Shown here: one piece after another, positions 17,893 through 26,832 of the stretch
How positions within the stretch are numbered: position 1 is the first letter of the stretch
Layout: the number at the start of each line of letters is the position of its first letter
Origin: Aurantimonas endophytica
Lineage (GTDB): Bacteria > Pseudomonadota > Alphaproteobacteria > Rhizobiales > Rhizobiaceae
DNA: 64,000 nt
NCBI RefSeq assembly: GCF_014196845.1
Contig: NZ_JACIEM010000005.1
Span: 310,001-374,000, forward strand
Reading direction: 5' to 3'
Program-made: the position numbers and the translations under genes
Notes under the pieces: model-generated
What the model was told of the DNA's origin: nothing
Database searches by the model: none
Seen by the model: the letters and a program-made list of their open reading frames with translations, nothing else

Positions 17893-20220
17893 TCAGGCCG
17901 CGCCCGCGGTAAGCTGCGGCAGGACGGAGCGGGTGCGTCGCTCGCCGGTCGCCTCCGTGACGGCAAGCGGCAGCGAGCGCAGGCGCCGGCCGGTGGCAGC
18001 GTGGATCGCGTTGGCGACGGCCGCGGCGATCGGCACGTTGCCGCACTCGCCGGCACCGCCGGGCGGCAGGTCGCTCGGCAGGATATCGACGACGATCTCC
18101 GGCACGTCGCGGATCCGTTGCATGGGGAAGTCGTGGAAGTTCGATTCCACCACGGCGCCCGCTTCGACGGTGAGAGTGCTCATCAGCGCGGTGGTGAGGC
18201 CGAAGACGATCCCGCCCTCCATCTGCGCGGCTACGGCGTCGGGGTTCACGACGGTGCCGACGTCGACGGCGCAGAAGACCCGGTCGACGGTGATCTCGCC
18301 GTCGGGGGCGATGGTCACCTCGGCGACCTCGGCCACGACGCTCTGGTAGCATTCCTCGATGGCGATCCCGCGCCCGCGCCCCGGCGCCATGGGCGCACCC
18401 CAGTCCGCCAGGGCGGCCACGCGATCGAGCACGGCGAGGTGGCGGGGGCTGTCGCGCAGGAGCACGCGTCGGTAGTCGAAAGGGTCGAGCCCTACGGCCA
18501 GGGCGCATTCGTCGACGAAGGATTCGGAGAAGAACGTGCCGAAGGAGTAGCCATTGGAGCGCCAGAAGCCGATCGGCAGATGGGACGGCACGTGATGGCT
18601 GCGCACGCGCCGGGAAGGCACGGCGTAGTGCGCCTTCTCGAGCCCCTCGATCGACAGATAGTCGCCGTCCGGGCCGGGCGTGATCGGCAGGCGGCGGCTG
18701 CCGACGGACTGGATGATCGACTGTGCGGCGACAAGGGCGTCGTAGGCCACGGGGAGACCATCGGGGCCCAAGGCGGCCTGCATTCGGGCAGCGGCGTGGC
18801 TGCGGAACATGCCGCGGCCGATGTCCTCCTCGCGCGGCCACATGAGCTTGACGGCGCGATCCGGGTGGCGCGCGGCGAGGTAGGCCGCCTGCGCGATCAC
18901 GTCCTGCTCGCCGCGTCGCCCGAAGGCACCGCCATTCATCGTCACGTGGCAAATGATGGCGGAGGGATCGAGGCCGGCCCATTCCGCGCCTTGCTGGACG
19001 CCCCACCGGATCATCAGCGGCGATTGCGACGGCACCCAGGCCTCGGCCGTGCCGTCGCGCCGCATCAAGACGGTCGCGTTCATCGGCTCCATGCAGGCAT
19101 GGGTCACGAAGGGCACCTCGTAGGTGGCCTCGACCAGTTGTGCCGTTTCGGACGCCAGGGCCGGCTCGACGTCACCGTCCTCGAGGTGGAGGTGATGCTC
19201 GGCCTCGTCGAGAGCCGCGCGGAGCCGGTCGCCGAGCGCGATGCTCGAGACGCCATCGTCCTCCGTGCCGGACCACTCGACGTCGAGGCGCCAGGCCGCC
19301 ATCTCGGCCTGCCACCAGGAGTCGGCGACCACCGCCACGGCCCGCCCGTCGATCACCGCTACGTCGCGGACGCCGGGCTCGGTGCGGATCTCGGCCTCGT
19401 TGCGGAGGCGCACCACACGTGCCCCGAACACGGGGGCCTGGCGGATCGTGGCGTGCAGCATGTCGGGCAGGACGACGTCGGCCCCGAAGACGGGCTCGCC
19501 CCTGACCTTGGGGGGCAGGTCGACGCGCGGCTGCGAGCGGCCGATCAGACGCCACGCGGTGCGGGGTTTTAGCGCCGGCTCGCGCGGTGGTGGCAGGATT
19601 GCCGCGTCCCTTGCCAGATCGGCGTAGGGGATGCTCTGTCCCGAGGCCGCGTGATGGACGGCGGCGTCGGCGGTCGTGAGGTCGCTGGCGGGCACGCCGA
19701 GGCGCGCTGCGGCCGCGGCCACGAGCATGTGGCGCGCCGCGGCGCCTGCGGTCCGCATGGGATGCCACAGGCCGATCGTCGAGCCCGACGCGCCGGTGGC
19801 GATCAGGGGCACGGCGGAGACGGCGCGGCGCACCGCCCAGGCCACAGGCCCGCGCGCCTCTTCCGGCCGCACGCCGATTATCTGGGAATAGCTGGCGTAG
19901 ACCGGCAGCAGTTGCGTGGGGTGCTCGACGGCGATGCGCTCGTCGAAGGGAAGGTCGAGCTCCTCGGCCACCAGCATCGCGAGGCCTGTGTGGATGCCCT
20001 GGCCCATCTCGGTGCGGGGCACATGGATGACGACGCGGCCGTCGTCGTGGATCGCGACGAAGGCGTTGAACACCGCGCGGTCGCCGTCGACGAAGCCGTC
20101 GGGGCCATCCACGTCGACGCTGGCGAGGAAGCCCGCACCGGCCACGCCGGCGACGAGCACCGTGCCGCCGAGGGCCGCGCCGGTGATCAGGAAGGTGCGT
20201 CGGGAAAGCAGGCGAGCCAT
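17893..20220 (-). CDS. Molybdopterin-binding hydroxylase subunit, IorB type, Tat-exported
   Basis: A 775-residue large subunit of the xanthine dehydrogenase family, closest in layout to isoquinoline 1-oxidoreductase beta (IorB). It starts with a Tat signal (LSRRTFLITGAALGG), so the folded enzyme should be exported or membrane-attached. Molybdenum-site motifs include the MNGGAFGRRGEQD loop, the PIGFWRSNGYS segment and the catalytic Glu725 in GGAGECGNVP. Its partner 2Fe-2S gene is 10 bases upstream. No separate FAD subunit or cytochrome is beside them, so the electron acceptor is unknown. Substrate probably an N-heterocycle or aldehyde, which the sequence cannot decide. Confidence 0.86.
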   Translation of the reverse strand: MARLLSRRTFLITGAALGGTVLVAGVAGAGFLASVDVDGPDGFVDGDRAVFNAFVAIHDDGRVVIHVPRTEMGQGIHTGLAMLVAEELDLPFDERIAVEHPTQLLPVYASYSQIIGVRPEEARGPVAWAVRRAVSAVPLIATGASGSTIGLWHPMRTAGAAARHMLVAAAAARLGVPASDLTTADAAVHHAASGQSIPYADLARDAAILPPPREPALKPRTAWRLIGRSQPRVDLPPKVRGEPVFGADVVLPDMLHATIRQAPVFGARVVRLRNEAEIRTEPGVRDVAVIDGRAVAVVADSWWQAEMAAWRLDVEWSGTEDDGVSSIALGDRLRAALDEAEHHLHLEDGDVEPALASETAQLVEATYEVPFVTHACMEPMNATVLMRRDGTAEAWVPSQSPLMIRWGVQQGAEWAGLDPSAIICHVTMNGGAFGRRGEQDVIAQAAYLAARHPDRAVKLMWPREEDIGRGMFRSHAAARMQAALGPDGLPVAYDALVAAQSIIQSVGSRRLPITPGPDGDYLSIEGLEKAHYAVPSRRVRSHHVPSHLPIGFWRSNGYSFGTFFSESFVDECALAVGLDPFDYRRVLLRDSPRHLAVLDRVAALADWGAPMAPGRGRGIAIEECYQSVVAEVAEVTIAPDGEITVDRVFCAVDVGTVVNPDAVAAQMEGGIVFGLTTALMSTLTVEAGAVVESNFHDFPMQRIRDVPEIVVDILPSDLPPGGAGECGNVPIAAAVANAIHAATGRRLRSLPLAVTEATGERRTRSVLPQLTAGAA

Positions 20221-20230
20221 TGCGAGATCC

Positions 20231-20695
20231 TTAGCCCTGTGCCTGCGCCGCAGCGGCGCGGTGGATGGCGCGGCGGATGCGCAGATAGGTCCCGCATCGG
20301 CAGATATTGGTGATGGCTTCGTCGATCTCGGCGTCGGTGGGCCGCGGCGTGCGCGCCAGGAGATCCGTGACCGCGACGAGGAAGCCCGGCTGGCAGTAGC
20401 CGCATTGCGGCACCTGCTCGTCGATCCAGGCCTGCTGCACGAGGGAGAGTGTGCCGTCCCGGCCTAGCAGTCCCTCGACCGTGATCACCGACGCACCGGC
20501 GACGTCGCCGAGTGTCGTCGCGCAGGAGGGCGTCGACACGCCGTCGACGAGGACGCGGCAGGCACCGCACTGGGCGACGCCGCAGCCATATTTGGCGCCG
20601 AACAGGCCGAGGTCCTCGCGCAGCGCCCAGAGGAGGGGCTTGTCGTCCTGCGCCGTGATTTCCACGGGCAAGCCGTTGACGATGAGGGATACCAT
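20231..20695 (-). CDS. 2Fe-2S subunit of the IorAB-type hydroxylase
   Basis: A 154-residue protein with the two-cluster pattern of molybdenum-hydroxylase small subunits. Cluster one uses Cys38, 43, 46 and 58 (CGVAQCGAC ... SCAT); cluster two uses Cys98, 101, 132 and 134 (QCGYCQPG ... CRCGTY). It has no signal peptide and would be carried out by the Tat signal of its partner. First gene of the two-gene leftward operon. Confidence 0.9.
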   Translation of the reverse strand: MVSLIVNGLPVEITAQDDKPLLWALREDLGLFGAKYGCGVAQCGACRVLVDGVSTPSCATTLGDVAGASVITVEGLLGRDGTLSLVQQAWIDEQVPQCGYCQPGFLVAVTDLLARTPRPTDAEIDEAITNICRCGTYLRIRRAIHRAAAAQAQG

Positions 20696-20769
20696 GGGAT
20701 CTCCGGGGTTTGCGCCGGTGGGGCGGACCGCAGTCGACGCCTTGATGATCGCTGTCGCCGCTGGTCCTT

Positions 20770-20803
20770 CGACCCGGCCCCCGCAGTGCGGAGGGCCGGG
20801 TCG
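20770..20803. terminator. Strong hairpin between the small secreted-protein gene and the IorA-type gene
   Basis: CGACCCGGCCC and GGGCCGGGTCG are perfect 11-base complementary arms, with a smaller CCG/CGG stem inside. It follows the stop of the 105-residue protein on the minus strand (33 bases on). There is no U-tract, so termination is likely but not certain. Confidence 0.5.
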
Positions 20804-20835
20804 TCCGAGGGCGACCGAGGGGGAGGGGTGCCCCG

Positions 20836-21153
20836 TCAGCGTGCCTGGATCTTGGCGCGCGACATCTCGTCGGCGCGGTCGCGGTAGTGTTCGTTCAGGA
20901 TCGGCGGCGCGGCCTTGACGCGGGGACCGGTGGCGTACCCGAACGTGGTGTTGCCGCTCGCCTCGAACGCCGGGCGCTGACGCGGTTCCGCCTCGCCGAC
21001 CATGGCAGTTGCTTCCGCGACCGCGTGGCGCGCGGTCTCGTCGCGACGATCCGCGTAGTGCTCGGAGCCTGGAACGATCGCCTGAGCCGGGGCCGCTAAG
21101 ATGACGGTCGCGGAGGCGACAAGGGCGGCGGAGAGGGTTCTGGTAAGGGTCAT
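20836..21153 (-). CDS. Small secreted protein with two EHYxDR repeats
   Basis: A 105-residue protein with a signal peptide (MTLTRTLSAALVASATVILA, cleavage probably after AQA). The mature part of about 80 residues contains two similar segments, EHYADRRDETARHA and EHYRDRADEMSRAK, at its two ends. The linker is rich in Ala, Glu and Pro. I do not recognise a named family. It lies between the IorAB-type operon and a two-component system, with its start facing the response regulator gene, so it is a plausible target or sensory partner of that system. Start chosen at the ATG giving the signal peptide. Confidence 0.7.
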   Translation of the reverse strand: MTLTRTLSAALVASATVILAAPAQAIVPGSEHYADRRDETARHAVAEATAMVGEAEPRQRPAFEASGNTTFGYATGPRVKAAPPILNEHYRDRADEMSRAKIQAR

Positions 21154-21496
21154 GGTTTCTGCTTTCGGTCTTGAGCTAAGGATCGGAAGCGCGGATGCCG
21201 TTCGGCACCGTCGCGCTTCCGGAGCAGAGGCATCGACCGGGGGCAGTCCGTTGGAACCGCCTGGCAGGATCGGGGGGAGAATCCGTTCCGGCCGTCCTCT
21301 TGCTTCGAGGATCAAATTAGCCGGCACCTGTCGCAGCCCTGTGCCCGGACTGTCGGCAGTTGTAATCAATTGTATCGGCCGGAACGGGCAAAAGCCGTGC
21401 GCGCCGCGATCCGCTACATCCTGATACAGTTTCGCCAGAGCATCGCGCGGAAGACGCAGTTATAAAGACGGCCATGTTCAGCGATCGAGGCAGATC
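21154..21496. other. Divergent promoter region, secreted protein / two-component system
   Basis: This 343-base gap separates the leftward secreted-protein gene from the rightward response regulator. Close to the regulator gene are TGTAATCAATTGTATC (about 21360-21375), CTACATCCTGATACAG (about 21415-21430) and a TTATAA box near 21460, which may be the autoregulated promoter. Nothing gene-like was found in it. Confidence 0.45.
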
Positions 21497-22222
21497 ATGG
21501 AGTCTGTGCCCCACATCATCGTCGTCGACGACCACCGCGACATCCGCGACCTCGTCGGCAAGTATCTGCAGCAGCAGGGCTATCGCGTCAGCACCGCGGA
21601 GAACGGCACGGCGCTGCGGCGCCTTCTGGCACGCACGGCGGCCGACCTCATCGTGCTCGACATCATGATGCCGGGCGAGGACGGCCTCACCCTCTGCCGC
21701 GAACTTCGCTCGGGTACGGGACCGGACGTTCCGGTGATCTTCCTGACCGCCCGCGCCGACGAAACCGACCGCATCATCGGCCTGGAACTCGGGGCGGACG
21801 ATTATCTCGTCAAGCCGTTCTCCTCGCGCGAGCTGCAGGCGCGCATCAAGGCGGTTCTGCGCCGGGTCAACAGCCTGCCGCCCCAGCGCGCGGCGCGTCG
21901 TGCGGGGCAGATGCGCTTCGAGCGCTGGGTGCTCGATCTCGGCCGGCGCGAGCTGCAGGGCGAGGATGGCGTGGGCGTGCCGCTTTCCACCGCGGAGTTC
22001 CGCCTCCTCAAGGTCTTCGTCGAGCATCCCGGCGTCGTGCTCAGCCGCGACCAGCTCCTCGATCTCACCGTCGGCCGCGAGGCCGATCCTTTCGATCGGA
22101 GTATCGACAACCAGGTCAGCCGCCTGCGCCGCAAGGTCGAGACCGATCCGAAGAATCCCGCCATCATCCAGACCCACTGGGGCGGCGGCTACAGCTTCAT
22201 GCCGGAGGTCTTCGCGTCGTGA
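21497..22222 (+). CDS. OmpR/PhoB-family response regulator
   Basis: A 241-residue response regulator. The receiver domain has the acidic pocket VVDDH, the phosphoacceptor Asp55 in LIVLDIMMPGEDG, the switch Thr in IFLTARAD and the Lys in YLVKPFSSRE. The C-terminal winged helix (about 140-235) ends in the typical THWGGGYSFMPE. The RBS GAGGC stands 7 bases before the ATG. It overlaps the histidine kinase gene by 4 bases (GTGA) and so forms a pair with it. Confidence 0.94.
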   Translation: MESVPHIIVVDDHRDIRDLVGKYLQQQGYRVSTAENGTALRRLLARTAADLIVLDIMMPGEDGLTLCRELRSGTGPDVPVIFLTARADETDRIIGLELGADDYLVKPFSSRELQARIKAVLRRVNSLPPQRAARRAGQMRFERWVLDLGRRELQGEDGVGVPLSTAEFRLLKVFVEHPGVVLSRDQLLDLTVGREADPFDRSIDNQVSRLRRKVETDPKNPAIIQTHWGGGYSFMPEVFAS

Positions 22223-23649
22223 CCGGCCTGCTCACCCTCTGGCGCAAGAGCCTGTCGGTCCAGCTCCTGACCTCGATGTTGATCGCGCTGTTTGCGTCCC
22301 AGGCCATCGGCATGTGCATTTCCTGGGACAAGTTCATCGCGGACCTCCGCGCGGCTGCGCGCTACGAACTCAGCAGCCGGGCGGCGGCGGTCGCCCGCCT
22401 GGTCGAGACCGTGCCGCCGGCGCTGCAGGCGGATATCGCGCGCGTCAACAGCACCGACTACACCCGCTTCTGGATCGCCGACGATCCCGCACCTGATTTG
22501 GGGCCCTGGGTGGACGCTGCGTTCGTACGCTTCGAGTTGCCCCTGCGCGATCTCCTGAACGGCGCGGGCGAGGGCACCTCGGCGGGCAGCTCCGCCGCAA
22601 CGACGCAAGTGCCGGAGGGGGCGACCACGGCGCTCTTCCTCGAGGGAGTGACGTGGACGGCTCCGATCGCAGGCGGGACCAACCTGCCGGCGCGAGCACG
22701 TACGCTCGACTTTGCCGAGCGCAACGGTGCCGGGGTCATCGTTCCGCTCAGCGACGGGCGGACGCTCAACGTCGCCTATTACAAGCACATGATGCCGTCG
22801 ATCTGGAAGACGCATCTGCCTTTGTCGCTCGCCTTGACCGCGGTTCTCGTCTCGCTCGTCGGCGTCATGACGGTGCGGGGCATCACCCGGCCGCTGCGCC
22901 AGCTGACAAGGGCCACCGAGACGCTTGGGCGCGGCGAAGCGGTGACGCCGCTGCAGGAAAGTGGTCCCGAAGACATCCGCCGCATGGCCGAAGCCTTCAA
23001 CCGTATGCAGGAGCGGCTGCACCGCTTCGTGGAGGACCGCACGCGCATGCTGGCGGCGATCGGCCACGATCTGCGCACGCCGCTGACGACGCTGCGGCTG
23101 CGCGCCGAGCTGGTCGAGGATGCCGAGCTCCAGGAAAAGATGCTCGCCACCATCGCCGAGATGCAGGCCATGACGGATGCGACGCTGTCGCTGGTGCGCC
23201 AGGAAACCAACTCGGAGCCGACACGCACGATCGACCTGTCGGCCCTTGTCGAGAGCATCTGCGAGGATCTCGCCGAGATCGGTCAGAAGGTCAGTTTCGT
23301 CGGGAGCGAGCGGCTGAACTATCGCTGTCGGCCGGAGGGCCTCCGGCGTTCGATCCGCAACCTCATCGAGAACGCGGTGCGCTATGCGGGCCATGCCGAG
23401 GTACGGCTGGTTTCCACCCGCTCGGCGATCGAGATCGTCGTCGAGGACGAGGGGCCGGGCATTCCGCTCGAACGGATCGAGGAGGTCTTCGCGCCGTTCT
23501 TCCGCCTCGAGGGCTCGCGCTCGCGCGAGACCGGCGGCATCGGCCTTGGACTGTCGATCGCCCGCGCCATCGCTCGCCAGCACGGCGGCGACATCGTCCT
23601 GTCGCCCCGCCAACCCGGTCTGAAGGCTGCCCTCGTCCTGCCGACCTGA
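22219..23649 (+). CDS. Sensor histidine kinase
   Basis: A 476-residue membrane histidine kinase. TM1 lies near residues 12-35 and TM2 near 195-215, enclosing a periplasmic domain of about 160 residues with no recognised fold. A HAMP domain (about 217-268) follows, then the dimerisation helix with His283 in IGHDLRTPLTTL. The ATPase has the N-box NLIENAVRYAGHAEV, G1 EDEGPGIP and G2 GGIGLGLSIA. The overall layout matches OmpR-class sensors such as EnvZ. The signal is unknown; the divergent secreted EHYxDR protein and the IorAB operon are the nearest candidate targets. Confidence 0.93.
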   Translation: MTGLLTLWRKSLSVQLLTSMLIALFASQAIGMCISWDKFIADLRAAARYELSSRAAAVARLVETVPPALQADIARVNSTDYTRFWIADDPAPDLGPWVDAAFVRFELPLRDLLNGAGEGTSAGSSAATTQVPEGATTALFLEGVTWTAPIAGGTNLPARARTLDFAERNGAGVIVPLSDGRTLNVAYYKHMMPSIWKTHLPLSLALTAVLVSLVGVMTVRGITRPLRQLTRATETLGRGEAVTPLQESGPEDIRRMAEAFNRMQERLHRFVEDRTRMLAAIGHDLRTPLTTLRLRAELVEDAELQEKMLATIAEMQAMTDATLSLVRQETNSEPTRTIDLSALVESICEDLAEIGQKVSFVGSERLNYRCRPEGLRRSIRNLIENAVRYAGHAEVRLVSTRSAIEIVVEDEGPGIPLERIEEVFAPFFRLEGSRSRETGGIGLGLSIARAIARQHGGDIVLSPRQPGLKAALVLPT

Positions 23650-23687
23650 GGAGGGCATTCTGAGAGGCAGTCCCTTGCGGCCGGCGT

Positions 23688-24797
23688 TCAGCCCGCCAGG
23701 CGGGCTCGCGCGAGCCCCTGGGCCTGCTTGATCTGGCCCTGGTACAGAGCGTCCTTGCCAGGATACCAGGCCATGGTGCCGATGGCCGCAAATCCCGGGA
23801 TCGTCTCCATGTGACGCACCATCCGCCGGCGCATCGCGGCGTCCGGCAGGGTCCCGCGCATGGCCTGCAGATTGTCGGCCATGTGATCCGGGTCGGAGGT
23901 CCCGCAAAGGACGCAGGTCACGGCCGGATGGGCGATGACCCATTTGAGGAAGAACTGCGCCCAGCTCGTGGCTTCGAACTCGCTGGCGAACTCGGGGAGG
24001 GGATGGCCCTCGACGACGTGCATCAACCGCGCCTTCTCGAGCGGGAGGTTGACGAAGACCCCGACGCCCTGATCCGCCGCAGCCGGCAGCAGCCGCTCCT
24101 CCGCCGACCGATCGAAGATCGAGTAGTTCGTCTGGACGACGTCCACCTCCCCGCGCTCGACGAACCGCGTCAGCTCCGCCTGGTAGGACGATTCATGATG
24201 GGTGACGCCGACATGGGCGATATGGCCCTCGTTCTTCCAGGCTCGCAGAAGCGGAACGACGACGCCGGCATTGGTCATGCTGTGGCACTGCATCAGGTCG
24301 ATGGTCGGCCGCCACACGCGTAGCCTGGATTGCTCGAGGCTGGCGGTCGCATGGCTGGTGTCGCCGAGATAGGCGCCGGTCGACCAGATCTTGTTCGCGA
24401 CGAAGATATCGCGCGTCTCCGCCATCTCCGACAGGAACGCACCGATCGTGATCTCGGCAGACCCATAGAGCGGCGAGGTGTCGATGACGCCACCGCCGCC
24501 GGCGGCGTAGCGGGCGACGACCGCGCGAAGGCGTTCGCGCGGGTCGCCCGGCATGAGGTCGAAGGTCAGGAACGTGCCGAGACCGAGAGCCGTGACACGG
24601 CGCCCCGTGCGGCCGATCCGGCGGATGATGGCGGGCTCGCTGCTTTGCGAAGCGGGCGCCTCCTGCGCAGCCGAACCGGCCTGCGCGTAGGCGCTGCCCG
24701 TCCCGCCGGCTGCCGCCCCCACGGCGGCAGCCCCTGCCACCATGCCGGCGGCACCGAGGAAGCTGCGTCTGTCGATCGTCGTCGGATCGTTCTGCAT
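23688..24797 (-). CDS. Tat-exported aldo/keto reductase
   Basis: A 369-residue aldo/keto reductase with an N-terminal Tat signal (DRRSFLGAAGMVAGAAAV), so it acts outside the cytoplasm. The AKR barrel has the catalytic Asp/Tyr segment IDTSPLYGSAE, the Lys in FVANKIWS and the His in THHESSYQ. The ATG at 24797 has GAGG 9 bases upstream, favouring it over the ATG at 24812. It follows the MBL-fold gene by 19 bases, so the two are an operon. An exported AKR would need a bound or periplasmic cofactor supply, which is unusual for the family. Substrate unknown. Confidence 0.85.
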   Translation of the reverse strand: MQNDPTTIDRRSFLGAAGMVAGAAAVGAAAGGTGSAYAQAGSAAQEAPASQSSEPAIIRRIGRTGRRVTALGLGTFLTFDLMPGDPRERLRAVVARYAAGGGGVIDTSPLYGSAEITIGAFLSEMAETRDIFVANKIWSTGAYLGDTSHATASLEQSRLRVWRPTIDLMQCHSMTNAGVVVPLLRAWKNEGHIAHVGVTHHESSYQAELTRFVERGEVDVVQTNYSIFDRSAEERLLPAAADQGVGVFVNLPLEKARLMHVVEGHPLPEFASEFEATSWAQFFLKWVIAHPAVTCVLCGTSDPDHMADNLQAMRGTLPDAAMRRRMVRHMETIPGFAAIGTMAWYPGKDALYQGQIKQAQGLARARLAG

Positions 24798-24816
24798 CGT
24801 GTGGAGCCTCATCCGT

Positions 24817-25803
24817 TCAGAACTGCCAGCCGGCAGGCACCCAGGCGTAGCCGGTATCGGTGCGCAGGATCCGCCCGAGGCCGGGGAAGGGATAATGGAA
24901 GCCGAGGACTAGCATCCGGTCGGCGGCCGCCTGATCGAAGATGCGTCGGCGCGACGTGGCGGCTTCCTCCTGGTCGCGGTCCGGCCCAGGCCGCCAGAGC
25001 CGCTCGATATTGACCACCGGGTGATAGGCAAGATCGGCCGTCAGGAGCAGCTGGTCCTCGCCCGAATGGACGAGGAACGCCGCCATGCCCGGCGTATGGC
25101 CGGACGCGGTGAGGGTCGTCAGGCCCGGCAGCAGCTCCGCACCGGCTTCGTAGAGCTCGATGCCGTCTGCGACCGGCTGCACGCTCTGCTTGATGTTGGC
25201 GGCGAAGCGCTGTCGGAACTCCGGCGGCACCGGCATGTAGGAAAGATCCGGCTCGTTCTCGACGAAAAATGCCCAATCCGCCCTCGGCGCCATGATGGTG
25301 GCTCGCGGAAAGGCCCGGCCACCGTCGGCGGCGCGCAGATTGCCGACGTGGTCAGGATGGGTGTGCGAGATCACGACGACGTCGATATCGTCGGCCGAAA
25401 GCCCGATGGCGCCGAGATGATCGAACACGCGGCCGCCATTGGGACCCATCGTGCTGCCGGCGCCGGCCTCGAGCAGGACGCGGCGGCCGCCGATCTCCAG
25501 AAACAGCGTGTTGAGGTTCAGCGTCATGAAGTCGGTCGGCAGGAACGCGCGGCGCAGCACGTCCGCCAGCTCCGCTTCCGGCGCATCGCCCGCGTACACG
25601 CTGGGAGGCCCGCCGATGACGCCGTCGCTCAGCACGGTCGCCGCTATGTCGCCGACCTGGAAGCGATAGTGGCCGGCATTGCCGATCGGCGCCGTCGCCG
25701 CGGGCTGCGCGAGGACGGCCGTGGGCAGCGCGCCGCCCAGAAGCGCCCCGGAGGCGCCGGCGACGGCGGAAAGCATGATCTTGCGTCGGTTGATCGTGAG
25801 CAT
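24817..25803 (-). CDS. Tat-exported metallo-beta-lactamase-fold hydrolase
   Basis: A 328-residue protein with a signal peptide (INRRKIMLSAVAGASGALLG, with a twin-arginine) and an MBL fold. The Zn-binding motif HxHxDH is seen as SHTHPDHVGNL; further ligands are the His in SGHTPGM, the Asp in LLTADLAYH and the His in GFHYPFPGLG. The AHL lactonase/organophosphate hydrolase-like branch of the superfamily has this arrangement. It is the first gene of an operon with the exported aldo/keto reductase and diverges from a LysR regulator. An esterase or lactonase acting before the reductase is a reasonable guess. Confidence 0.86.
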   Translation of the reverse strand: MLTINRRKIMLSAVAGASGALLGGALPTAVLAQPAATAPIGNAGHYRFQVGDIAATVLSDGVIGGPPSVYAGDAPEAELADVLRRAFLPTDFMTLNLNTLFLEIGGRRVLLEAGAGSTMGPNGGRVFDHLGAIGLSADDIDVVVISHTHPDHVGNLRAADGGRAFPRATIMAPRADWAFFVENEPDLSYMPVPPEFRQRFAANIKQSVQPVADGIELYEAGAELLPGLTTLTASGHTPGMAAFLVHSGEDQLLLTADLAYHPVVNIERLWRPGPDRDQEEAATSRRRIFDQAAADRMLVLGFHYPFPGLGRILRTDTGYAWVPAGWQF

Positions 25804-25888
25804 CGTCTTCCTTCGTGCAGAGAGCCTGTTCGAAGGCGGCCGCGTGACCGGACGCCTCTCTGCTACAGGATGACGTCTCGGCACTGCG

Positions 25889-25904
25889 TTGATAAGACGA
25901 TCAA
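25889..25904. promoter_or_regulatory. LysR-type operator between MBL/AKR operon and LysR gene
   Basis: TTGAT-aagacg-ATCAA is a perfect inverted repeat of the T-N11-A kind used by LysR regulators. It lies 32 bases before the LysR start and 86 bases before the MBL start in the divergent region. Confidence 0.6.
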
Positions 25905-25935
25905 AAGCGAGCAGGCTGATCTACAGGAGAGATCA

Positions 25936-26832
25936 ATGGCATCTGTCCGACTCGAACATCTCGAGACGTTCGCAATGATCGTGCGGTGCGGTGGCTTTCG
26001 CGCTGCGGCCGCCGAGCGGGGTGTTTCCTCCTCGGTCATGAGCCAGACGATGGCGGCGCTCGAGCAGGCACTCGGCATCCGTCTGCTGAACCGGACGACG
26101 CGGAGCATGGCGGTCACGGAAGCGGGCGAGCGGCTGCTCGAGCGGCTTCGCCCGGCACTGGACGACATCCGCCTGGCGCTCGTCGAACTCGACCAGCTGC
26201 GCGAGCAGCCCTCCGGAACACTGCGAATCAACGCGCCAGGGCCTGCGGTCGACCACGTCCTCTGCCCACTCGCCTTCGCGTTCATGGCGGCTCACCCGGA
26301 CGTCAGGGTCGAGATCGTCAGCGATGCAGCCATCGTCGACATCGTCGAGCAGGGTTTCGATGCCGGTGTCCGGTTCGGGCAGCAACTGGCTCAGGACATG
26401 ATAGCCGTGCCGCTGGGAAGGCCGTTGCGCTACGCGATCGTCGCCGCTCCGGCCTATCTGCAAGAGCGAGGGCAGCCCAGGACGCCGTCAGACCTCATCG
26501 GCCACGATTGCATTCGCCGCCGCTATCCCGGCGGTGCGCTGGCGACGTGGGCGTTCGAGAAGGACGGTGAATCCGTCGCGTTCGAGCCGGAGGGTCGGTT
26601 GACCCTCAGTTCGGCGCATCAGGAGCTTCAGGCTGCCGTCGCCGGACAGGGCGTCGCCCATGTGTTCGACGACTACGCTAGAGCGGGTATCGAGAACGGC
26701 ACGCTGGTCGAAGTGCTCGCCGACTGGAGCCCGACACTGCCGAGCTGGTACCTCTATTATCCGAACAAGCGGCACAGCAGCGCGGCCATGCGGGCCTTCC
26801 TTGAATTCGTCCGCCAATCGACGCGCCAGTAG
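25936..26832 (+). CDS. LysR-family transcriptional regulator
   Basis: A 298-residue LysR protein starting MASVRLEHLETFAMIVRCGG, with AGGAGAG 6 bases upstream. The winged helix (GGFRAAAAERGVSSSVMSQTMAALEQALGIRL) covers residues 19-60 with some motif overlap, and the effector domain is of the CrgA/DhcR-like type (LRINAPGPAVDHVL). It is divergent from the MBL/AKR operon and probably controls it. The inducer is unknown. Confidence 0.9.
   Translation: MASVRLEHLETFAMIVRCGGFRAAAAERGVSSSVMSQTMAALEQALGIRLLNRTTRSMAVTEAGERLLERLRPALDDIRLALVELDQLREQPSGTLRINAPGPAVDHVLCPLAFAFMAAHPDVRVEIVSDAAIVDIVEQGFDAGVRFGQQLAQDMIAVPLGRPLRYAIVAAPAYLQERGQPRTPSDLIGHDCIRRRYPGGALATWAFEKDGESVAFEPEGRLTLSSAHQELQAAVAGQGVAHVFDDYARAGIENGTLVEVLADWSPTLPSWYLYYPNKRHSSAAMRAFLEFVRQSTRQ

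Noticed and set aside
23688-23705. AGCCCGCC/GGCGGGCT hairpin after the histidine kinase gene
   Set aside because: It lies in the last codons of the convergent aldo/keto reductase gene, has almost no loop and no U-run, so a terminator call is not supported.
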